Notes under the pieces: generated by a model
What the model saw: only the letters and a program-made list of their open reading frames with translations
Database searches by the model: none
Told to the model about the DNA's origin: nothing
Shown here: piece after piece, positions 58,059 through 64,000 of the stretch
Numbering within the stretch: the first letter of the stretch is position 1
Layout: each line of letters starts with the position of its first letter
DNA from: Avipropionibacterium sp050157065
GTDB lineage: Bacteria > Actinomycetota > Actinomycetes > Propionibacteriales > Propionibacteriaceae
NCBI GenBank assembly: GCA_050157065.1
Contig: CP189573.1
Direction: 5' to 3' (one strand)
Length of the DNA: 64,000 nucleotides
Translations under genes and position numbers: made by a program

Positions 58059-60333
58059 TCACGCCCGTGGCCACCAGCTCGGCCAGGACGGTGCTGACCT
58101 CGGCCTCGGTCCCGGTCGGGCCCTTGGCCGGGAACAACTCGGCCAGCAGGTCGGCCAGCGTGACCCCGGTCTCGACGAACCGGTTCGCGACCGGGGTGAC
58201 GATGTCGCGGATCCGGACCAACCATCGGTTGTCCGGTTCGGTGTCGGAGTCGGGGACGAACTGGGCGTGGTGCAGCGGCTCGCTGAAGCCGTCCGGCCGG
58301 AGCAGGGTCCACAGCGACCCGTCGGCCGACAGCGGCGCCCGGTTCACCCGTGACATCAGGTTCGCGGCCACCTGCAGCGACAGCGGGTCCACCGCGAACA
58401 GAGCACCCTGGGCCTGGGCGTAGAGGTAGCCGTTCGGGTGGATCACCAGGTCCCCGCTGCCCGGTCCGGTGGCGCCGCTGACCCCGGGCAGGGGGAACGT
58501 CCGGGTGACCTCGAAGCTGGTCAGGTCGACCTCGAAGATCGTGGTGTCGGCCAGCCCGAGCAGCCGCCCGTCGTGCACCAGCATCGCGTTCACGGACCGG
58601 GCCCCGTCCACCGGTGCCACGGAGCGGATGACGGTCCGTGCGTCGGGGTCGAACTCGACCAGGGCCGCGGACCCCTCCACCGGGGTGGTGCCGGTGCCGC
58701 CGTTGCGGCTGCTGCCGGCGAACATCCGGTCGTCGAGGAAGGTGAAGGCCGCCATCGTGTGGTCCGGCACCACCGGCCGGGTGACGGTGGCCTCGCCGTC
58801 GGCCGGCACCACGGACGTGAGCGCCCCACCGCGCTGGCCGTAGTCGGGTTCACTGGCCGCCCACAACAGGCCGTCGTGCAGCTGGACGTCGTGGGGCCGG
58901 ATCTGGGCGTTCGGTTCGGCCTTCAACTCGACCAGGGTGCGCGGGTTGGTGTCGCCGGTGGGCTGGTCGGGGCGGTAGGCCTTCAGCGAGCCCGAGGGGT
59001 ACACCCCGGCGTACGCGATCGAGTCGCCCCCGGCGGGGTCGTCGACCCAGGTCCAGTCCTCGACCTGGCCCAACCGGGCGATTGGGGTGATCTCGCCGGT
59101 GGCGACGTCCCGGCGGACGCCGTTGCCGTTCAGGAATGCGTTGATCATCACCGAGGAGCCGTCCGGGGAGACGACGATGTTGCCCAGCGGGCTGGGCGCC
59201 GGGCTGAGCGCGAACTTGTAGACCTTCGCCGTGTCGGCCTGGAGGTCGTACCGCATCGCCCCCGCGCCGTAGTTGCCGGCGAAGCCGTACATCACGTCGT
59301 GGTCGTCCTCGGTCGTCCAGTGGTAGCCGATCAACGAACCCGCGACCGTACGGTGGCGGGTCGCGGTGGCGACCCGGGTGGCCAGGTCGTAGTGGCCGAG
59401 CACGGTGCCCTCGGGCCCGGCCGTGCTGAACCAGATCCGGCCCGCCCGGGCTTCCGAGGCGCCCCGGCCGGTGATCGAGTACGCCCGGGTCAGCTGACCG
59501 GTCGCGGCGTCGATCACGTCGACCTCGGTGTCGGTGGCGGCGTCGAACACCCGCAGCTGCCGGGTGTTGCAGGCGAACACGTGGCCCTCGGCGTAGTCGA
59601 GGTCGCTCAGCTCGTTGCCGGTGAACGGCGCTGCCGGGCTGAGCCGGGTGAACTCGCCGCTGGCCAGGTCCAGCTTCCACAGCTCGGCCACCGGACGGGT
59701 GCCGACGTAGAGGGCATGTCGGTCGGGGTCGTAGGCGGTCGACTTGGCGTACTGCACCGCCTCGGTGGTACTGACCCGGCCGAGGTCGGTGAAGCCCCGG
59801 TCCGGGTGGTACGACCACGCGTGCGCATCCGGGAAGGTGCCGCCGTAGACGGTGCCGTCCGGAGCGGCGCTCAGGCCGTACAGGAAGGTCGACCTCTCGG
59901 TCGGGGTGCCCACGTCGGTCATCTGCTCGGTGGCCGGGTCCCAGCGGAACAGGTGGCCCGAGTTGTAGGTGCCCACGTAGACGGTCTGGTCGGCGGCGAC
60001 GACGATCGTCGGCCCGCCACCGGCGCCCGTCATGGCGTACTGGCCGACCTGTTCGGCCGGGTCGGTCACCGTACTGACGTTGAGGGCGGAGTTCTCGCCC
60101 TGGGCCGGGGCGTACGCGGCGATCCGGCCGTCGGGCAGCAGGCCGAAGGCACCCTCCACCACGGTCAGTGAGCTCATCGGGGACCCGTGGTCGGTGACCG
60201 TGCCGCCGGGCACGGGCGGGGGACCGGATCGGGTGCGGGCACTGGCCGTGGTGGCCGGGCCGAGGCCGGGGCCGAGCGACAGGCCGACGGAGCCGGCGGC
60301 TCCCAGGGCGAGGACGGTACGACGACTGGGCAT
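58006..60333 (-). CDS. Tat-exported beta-propeller protein
   Basis: A 775-residue secreted protein. MPSRRTVLALGAAG is a twin-arginine signal, followed by a hydrophobic core ending near ATTASA. The mature part has two runs of propeller blades (TVYVGTYNSGHLFRWDPATEQM, TVYGGTFPDAHAWSYHPDRGF and VHDGRLLGLADTTIFEVDLTS in part), and a small helical C-terminal domain (VTLADLLAELFPAKGP onward). It resembles the cytosolic neighbour blade for blade, with HLFRWDPATE versus HFFRYDP motifs, which suggests duplication. Ligand and enzyme activity are unknown; it may act on extracellular polysaccharide breakdown. ATG 60333. Confidence 0.8.
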   Translation of the reverse strand: MPSRRTVLALGAAGSVGLSLGPGLGPATTASARTRSGPPPVPGGTVTDHGSPMSSLTVVEGAFGLLPDGRIAAYAPAQGENSALNVSTVTDPAEQVGQYAMTGAGGGPTIVVAADQTVYVGTYNSGHLFRWDPATEQMTDVGTPTERSTFLYGLSAAPDGTVYGGTFPDAHAWSYHPDRGFTDLGRVSTTEAVQYAKSTAYDPDRHALYVGTRPVAELWKLDLASGEFTRLSPAAPFTGNELSDLDYAEGHVFACNTRQLRVFDAATDTEVDVIDAATGQLTRAYSITGRGASEARAGRIWFSTAGPEGTVLGHYDLATRVATATRHRTVAGSLIGYHWTTEDDHDVMYGFAGNYGAGAMRYDLQADTAKVYKFALSPAPSPLGNIVVSPDGSSVMINAFLNGNGVRRDVATGEITPIARLGQVEDWTWVDDPAGGDSIAYAGVYPSGSLKAYRPDQPTGDTNPRTLVELKAEPNAQIRPHDVQLHDGLLWAASEPDYGQRGGALTSVVPADGEATVTRPVVPDHTMAAFTFLDDRMFAGSSRNGGTGTTPVEGSAALVEFDPDARTVIRSVAPVDGARSVNAMLVHDGRLLGLADTTIFEVDLTSFEVTRTFPLPGVSGATGPGSGDLVIHPNGYLYAQAQGALFAVDPLSLQVAANLMSRVNRAPLSADGSLWTLLRPDGFSEPLHHAQFVPDSDTEPDNRWLVRIRDIVTPVANRFVETGVTLADLLAELFPAKGPTGTEAEVSTVLAELVATGVITPDERLELSRAARRAR

Positions 60334-60480
60334 GAGGACTCTCCAATGAATCGGCGTGGCACGTCGGGGGTTGAGGCGTGCGCGTAATTGATGACCTTAG
60401 GGGAGTCGGGCGACGAGCGACAGGGGGCGGTCCGGGTTCCTCCTCGTCGGAGCAGCCGCGGTCGGGGTCGTCGGAGGACG

Positions 60481-60486
60481 TACGCT
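60481..60486 (+). promoter_or_regulatory. -10 box before the EcsC-like gene
   Basis: TACGCT, about 25 nt before ATG 60512, with AGGAG at 60501-60505 as ribosome-binding site. The rest of the 178-bp divergent gap shows no further feature. Confidence 0.5.
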
Positions 60487-60511
60487 GGAGGCCCGTCGAC
60501 AGGAGCCGGAC

Positions 60512-61225
60512 ATGACCGCACGACCGCAGTGGCAGCAGCCCTTCTTCACCGCCGTCGACAAGGCGCTCGAGCTGGCCGACGGCTTGGCCGACCGCCGGGT
60601 CGCGGCGCTACGGACCGCCAACCCGAAGGACAGCCCGGCCGAGTTGATCACCAAGCTGGAGCGTGACTTCACCACCGCCGTGGTCGCCATGGGCGCCGGC
60701 ACCGGTGTGCTGGCCGCGGTGCCGGCAACCGGTGCGGTGATGGCGATCGGCGCCGCCGGCGTGGACGTCGTCACCTTCCTCACCGCGGCCGCGACGCACG
60801 CCCTCGCGGTGGCGCGGATCCAGGGGGCCAAGGTCACCGACATCGAGTACCAGCGCACCCTGTTGTTCGGGATCCTGCTGGGCAGCAACGGGTCCAAGGT
60901 CGTGCTGAACGGCGTCGGCCGGGCCGGTGTCCACTGGGGCACGGTGCTCGGCGAGACGTTGCCGATCCGGATCCTGCGTGAGGTCAACGAGGCGTTGGGC
61001 GGCCTGCTGCTCCGCCGCTTCGGACCGCGCGTCGGCCTGGTCACCGCGGTCAAGTTCGCGCCGTTGGGGTTCGGCGCAGTCATCGGTGGCGTCGGCAACT
61101 ACGCACTGGCCAAGGAGATCGTCCGCTCCACCAATGCCGCCTTCGGCGAGCCGCCGACCGACTTCCCTGACACCGCGGCGGATCCGGTCACCCCGACCGA
61201 CGACACGGGCGGCACCAGCTCGTAG
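60512..61225 (+). CDS. EcsC-like membrane protein
   Basis: A 237-residue protein. After a soluble start, two Gly/Ala-rich hydrophobic helices (AVVAMGAGTGVLAAVPATGA and AIGAAGVDVVTFLTAAATHA, about 65-110) are followed by IQGAKVTDIEYQRTLLFGILLG, the EcsC-type segment, and a third hydrophobic region (LGFGAVIGGVGNYALAKEIV). The acidic C-terminus is disordered. In EcsC-family proteins the function is not established. Own promoter and ribosome-binding site. Confidence 0.7.
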   Translation: MTARPQWQQPFFTAVDKALELADGLADRRVAALRTANPKDSPAELITKLERDFTTAVVAMGAGTGVLAAVPATGAVMAIGAAGVDVVTFLTAAATHALAVARIQGAKVTDIEYQRTLLFGILLGSNGSKVVLNGVGRAGVHWGTVLGETLPIRILREVNEALGGLLLRRFGPRVGLVTAVKFAPLGFGAVIGGVGNYALAKEIVRSTNAAFGEPPTDFPDTAADPVTPTDDTGGTSS

Positions 61226-61235
61226 CCCACCCGCC

Positions 61236-61275
61236 CGTCGAGCCTGTCGACACGTCCGTCGAGCCCGTCGACACG
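61236..61275. repeat. Tandem pair of palindrome-rich 19-bp repeats
   Basis: CGTCGAGCCTGTCGACACG (61236-61254) recurs as CGTCGAGCCCGTCGACACG (61257-61275), 21-bp period, one change. Each contains GTCGA-N5-TCGAC-like symmetry. They fill the gap between two convergent genes and resemble the short GTCGA-rich intergenic elements scattered in some actinobacteria; here they may end both transcripts. Confidence 0.7.
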
Positions 61276-61276
61276 A

Positions 61277-62140
61277 CTACGGCGCCGGGGGTGACTGGCC
61301 CGGCCTCGTCCGCTGCACCGCGAGCCGGCCCAACTTCATCGCGATCGACCCACCGGGAACCAACATCCCCACCGCGTCGGCGCCGATGTCGAACAGCAGG
61401 TCGGTGTCGAGCCGGGCGGACCGGAACGCGCCGACCTGACGGGTGGTGTTGGACAGTTCGCCCGAGACCCCGTCCAGCGCCATCGTCTGTCGCTTGTCCT
61501 TCGGCGCCCACACGTAGTCGAAGACGTACACCGGCCGGAAGAACAGCGCCAGCGCCGACACCTCGACGGTCTCGGTGATCACGTGGTCGGCCTGCACGGC
61601 CCGCATCAGGTGGGTGAGCTGCTGCCGTACGACGTAGGACGCCTTGATCTCGGGGGCGACCACCACGGCGTCGGTCGGTGCGAAGTCGTCGAGGGTCCCC
61701 AGCTCCGTCTTGGTCCGGTGCAGGTAGGCGGCGAGCTTCGGTCGCTCCTCGCCGGTCACCCCGTCCAGCACCTGCTCCCGGGTCTGTGACTCGTGGCAGC
61801 GGCTCGTCCCGGTCAGCACCACCTGCTGGTCCTGCACCACGAGGTCGGAGTCGGGGAACATCTCGAGCGAGACGTGGTGGGTGGCCGGGTTGGCGACCAG
61901 CAGCCGATAGCTCTCGCGGATGTCGTACTCCAGCTCACTGCGGGCCGACACGTGCCAGAACGGTTCGTAGCGGAGCTCGTACCGGGTGATCCTGACCTCG
62001 TCGTCCTTCGGTCGGAACATCAGGTTGTGCAGGGTGCCGAAGACGTTCAGTTTCTGCGACCACGCCCGCTCCCGTGCCTGGTCGAAGCCGATGCTCGGCT
62101 GGAGCACGAACGCCCGCTCCTCGGCGATCTGGACGTCCAC
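61277..62140 (-). CDS. Protein of unknown function
   Basis: A 287-residue protein that I do not recognise. No signal peptide or TM helix. KLNVFGTLHNLMFRPKDDEVRITRYELRYEPFWHVSARSELEYDIRESY (in part) in the first 90 residues is rich in aromatic strands, and SLEMFPDSDLVVQDQQVVLTG is a strand pair. The middle has a VVAPEIKASYVVRQQLTHLM helix, and the final part is an ALFFRPVYVFDYVWAPKD strand set. The C-terminus (DIGADAVGMLVPGGSIAMKLG) is weakly hydrophobic. GTG 62140 start. No functional context beyond the nearby EcsC-like gene. Confidence 0.7.
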   Translation of the reverse strand: MDVQIAEERAFVLQPSIGFDQARERAWSQKLNVFGTLHNLMFRPKDDEVRITRYELRYEPFWHVSARSELEYDIRESYRLLVANPATHHVSLEMFPDSDLVVQDQQVVLTGTSRCHESQTREQVLDGVTGEERPKLAAYLHRTKTELGTLDDFAPTDAVVVAPEIKASYVVRQQLTHLMRAVQADHVITETVEVSALALFFRPVYVFDYVWAPKDKRQTMALDGVSGELSNTTRQVGAFRSARLDTDLLFDIGADAVGMLVPGGSIAMKLGRLAVQRTRPGQSPPAP

Positions 62141-62259
62141 GGACTACCTCATCTCCTGGTTCTGCCGGGCGAACACGACTCCGGCGGGTCCGTCCCGGAG
62201 CGGCTCGCGCATGGCATGATCGTAGGCCCAGCCCCGCCGGTGGCCGGCGTCGGTGTCGA

Positions 62260-62288
62260 TTGACCCATTCCGTGGGGCCGGATAGGCT
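62260..62288 (+). promoter_or_regulatory. Strong rpsA promoter
   Basis: TTGACC (62260-62265), exactly 17 bp, TAGGCT (62283-62288): the best sigma-70-type promoter in the window. The leader is about 150 nt (62295-62443) and contains CTCCGTACGGAG, a 12-bp palindrome, and other G/C-rich stems. Autoregulatory leader structures are known for ribosomal-protein genes, but no specific motif is recognised. Confidence 0.8.
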
Positions 62289-62443
62289 TGTCTGGCGCTG
62301 TGCCCTGCGCGCCTCCGTACGGAGTGGGGCGGGCATGGCCGGATTCTGCGGTCGCTCCACAGCACATGGACAACTCTGAATCGGGTCGTGGGGTGCAGTG
62401 TGCCCGAACAACATCATCTGTCCAACCATCGGAGCCCTACTAC

Positions 62444-63913
62444 ATGACCTCCTCTCTCGAGGCAGCACCTCAGGTAGCGGTTGACGACTTCGGATCGCCT
62501 GAGGCGTTCCTGGAAGCCGTCGACGCGACCATCAAGTACTTCAACGACGGTGACATCGTCAACGGCACCGTCGTCAAGGTCGACCGGGACGAGGTCCTGC
62601 TCGACATCGGTTACAAGACCGAAGGCGTCATCCCCTCCAAGGAACTCTCCATCAAGCACGACGTGGACCCGTTCGAGGTCGTCCAGGTCGGCGACGAGAT
62701 CGAGGCCCTCGTCCAGCAGAAGGAGGACAAGGAGGGTCGCCTGATCCTGTCCAAGAAGCGCGCCCAGTACGAGCGCGCCTGGGGCACGATCGAGAAGATC
62801 AAGGAGGAGGACGGCGTCGTCACCGGTTCGGTGATCGAGGTCGTCAAGGGCGGTCTGATCATCGACATCGGCCTGCGCGGCTTCCTGCCGGCCTCGCTGG
62901 TGGAGATGCGTCGCGTGCGTGACCTGCAGCCGTACGTCGGCCAGGAGCTCGAGGCCAAGATCATCGAGTTGGACAAGAACCGCAACAACGTGGTGCTGTC
63001 GCGTCGAGCGTGGCTCGAGCAGACCCAGTCCGAGGTCCGCCAGAACTTCCTCACCCAGTTGCAGAAGGGGCAGATCCGCAAGGGTGTCGTCTCCTCGATC
63101 GTCAACTTCGGTGCGTTCGTCGACCTCGGTGGGGTCGACGGCCTGGTGCACGTCTCCGAGCTGTCGTGGAAGCACATCGACCACCCGGGCGAGGTCGTCA
63201 CCGTGGGCGATCCGGTCACCGTCGAGGTGCTGGACGTCGACATGGACCGCGAGCGCGTGTCGCTGTCGCTGAAGGCCACCCAGGAGGATCCGTGGCAGGC
63301 CTTCGCCCGGACCCACCAGATCGGTCAGATCGTGCCGGGCAAGGTCACCAAGCTGGTGCCGTTCGGTGCGTTCGTCCGCGTCGAGGAGGGCATCGAGGGC
63401 CTGGTCCACGTGTCCGAGCTGGCGGTCCGCCACGTCGAGATCCCCGAGCAGGTCGTCACGGTGAACGACGACGTGATGGTCAAGATCATCGATATCGACC
63501 TGGAGCGTCGCCGTATCTCGCTCTCGCTGAAGCAGGCGAACGAGGGCATCGACACCCAGGCCGACGACTTCGACCCGACCCTGTACGGGATGTCGGCGTC
63601 GTACGACGACCAGGGCAACTACCTTTACCCGGAGGGCTTCGATCCGGAGACGGGCGAGTGGCTCGAGGGGTACGACGAGCAGCGCGCCGCCTGGGAACAG
63701 CAGTACGCCGAGGCGCACGCCCGCTGGGAGGCCCACAAGAAGCAGGTCGAGGACGCCGAGGTCGCCGAGGCCGAGGGTGCAGCCGCGCCGTCGGGCGGCT
63801 CCCAGCCGGCCTCGTTCGGCTCCGCCCCCCCGGCCGAACCGCAGGAGGGTTCGCTCGCCTCCGACGAGGCGCTGCAGGCCCTGCGCGAGAAGTTGACCGG
63901 CGGCCAGGAGTGA
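62444..63913 (+). CDS. rpsA: 30S ribosomal protein S1
   Basis: A 489-residue RNA-binding protein with four S1 (OB-fold) domains: residues about 35-105 (GTVVKVDRDEVLLDIGYKTEG), 120-185 (GLIIDIGLRGFLPASLVEM), 210-275 (GVVSSIVNFGAFVDLGGVDGLVHVSELS, in part) and 295-360 (GKVTKLVPFGAFVRVEEGIEGLVHVSELA, in part). The last 120 residues are an acidic, Ala/Glu-rich tail that replaces the fifth and sixth domains of the proteobacterial protein. It helps load structured mRNA on the ribosome. ATG 62444 with CGGAG upstream. Confidence 0.95.
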   Translation: MTSSLEAAPQVAVDDFGSPEAFLEAVDATIKYFNDGDIVNGTVVKVDRDEVLLDIGYKTEGVIPSKELSIKHDVDPFEVVQVGDEIEALVQQKEDKEGRLILSKKRAQYERAWGTIEKIKEEDGVVTGSVIEVVKGGLIIDIGLRGFLPASLVEMRRVRDLQPYVGQELEAKIIELDKNRNNVVLSRRAWLEQTQSEVRQNFLTQLQKGQIRKGVVSSIVNFGAFVDLGGVDGLVHVSELSWKHIDHPGEVVTVGDPVTVEVLDVDMDRERVSLSLKATQEDPWQAFARTHQIGQIVPGKVTKLVPFGAFVRVEEGIEGLVHVSELAVRHVEIPEQVVTVNDDVMVKIIDIDLERRRISLSLKQANEGIDTQADDFDPTLYGMSASYDDQGNYLYPEGFDPETGEWLEGYDEQRAAWEQQYAEAHARWEAHKKQVEDAEVAEAEGAAAPSGGSQPASFGSAPPAEPQEGSLASDEALQALREKLTGGQE

Positions 63914-63947
63914 CCCACGCCTGAGCCGGTCAGGCAGCAGTACGTCG

Positions 63948-63981
63948 ACGGCCGCAGTCCCCACCACGGGACTGCGGCCGT
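63948..63981 (+). terminator. rpsA terminator
   Basis: Perfect 14-bp stem ACGGCCGCAGTCCC / GGGACTGCGGCCGT, 6-nt loop, then TCGTCGTCC. It begins 35 nt after the rpsA stop. Confidence 0.85.
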
Positions 63982-64000
63982 TCGTCGTCCTACGTCGCGG

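Noticed and set aside
58438..60171. Plus-strand ORF of 577 codons opposite the Tat propeller
   Set aside because: Antisense shadow; the minus strand has a Tat signal and regular blades.
62336..62380. 14-codon ORF in the rpsA leader (MAGFCGRSTAHGQL)
   Set aside because: No ribosome-binding site, no overlap with rpsA, and it does not lie at the mapped promoter's expected start.

Overview
The window is high-GC DNA from an actinobacterium. Several things point to the Propionibacteriales (Propionibacteriaceae-like): the division/cell-wall (dcw) cluster with mraZ-rsmH at its head and SepF-YggT-DivIVA at its end and no ftsA, a DNPR-type (diaminopimelate-specific) MurE, an ANTAR regulator of the PdtaR type, SOS boxes of the actinobacterial GAAC-N4-GTTC form, and many leaderless GTG starts placed 6-7 nt after a TANNNT box. 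The genus is an inference; no 16S gene is present.

Layout. 1-5.5 kb: thiamine genes (partial thiO, thiE), a phased operator array with an 18-codon lysine-rich micro-ORF, a membrane protein, a polyprenyl diphosphate synthase and metF. 5.5-13.7 kb: a HelD-type RNA polymerase-recycling helicase, a flavin oxidoreductase, a DUF4126 membrane protein, a secreted family-8 polysaccharide lyase with a nested DNRLRE-like domain, and a methyltransferase. 13.7-22.2 kb: a DNA-damage locus with two SOS promoters (DUF6504 + HEPN pair; dnaE2 - methyltransferase - dinB), split by an opposite-strand pair that encodes a P-loop kinase and a possible 2H-phosphoesterase-like protein. 22.3-27.5 kb: a DUF3040 protein and the minus-strand moxR - DUF58 - transglutaminase operon. 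27.6-47.7 kb: the dcw cluster mraZ, rsmH, ftsL, ftsI, murE, murF, mraY, murD, ftsW, murG, murC, ftsQ, ftsZ, pgeF, sepF, yggT, divIVA, mostly joined by 1-4 nt stop/start overlaps. 47.8-56.1 kb: a DksA/TraR-like zinc-finger protein, lspA, an RluD-type pseudouridine synthase, pyk, tRNA-Leu(CAA), pdtaR, a hotdog thioesterase and polA. 56.1-62.1 kb: two large beta-propeller proteins with overlapping 3' ends, an EcsC-like protein and an unknown protein. 62.3-64 kb: rpsA with its promoter and terminator.

How it fits together. MurC-F, MraY and MurG build lipid II. FtsW/FtsI polymerise and cross-link it at the septum under FtsZ, SepF, FtsQ and FtsL, and DivIVA directs polar growth. MraZ autoregulation and a structured RNA before rsmH are the likely control points. 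The SOS locus supplies two error-prone polymerases.

What stands out: (i) six TTGAC/GTCAA half-sites in an exact 23-bp period in front of a Lys-rich micropeptide, next to a divergent small HTH-like gene; (ii) an opposite-strand kinase/2H-like pair inside the split SOS locus, and an SOS leader carrying a strong hairpin; (iii) many in-frame short tandem repeats (9, 15, 18 bp) that extend envelope and division proteins (FtsL, FtsI, FtsZ, LspA, DksA-like, DUF58), and tandem duplications that run across stop codons (ftsI, pdtaR, pgeF); (iv) a structured gap where yggS usually lies. No CRISPR array, insertion sequence, prophage or rRNA was seen.
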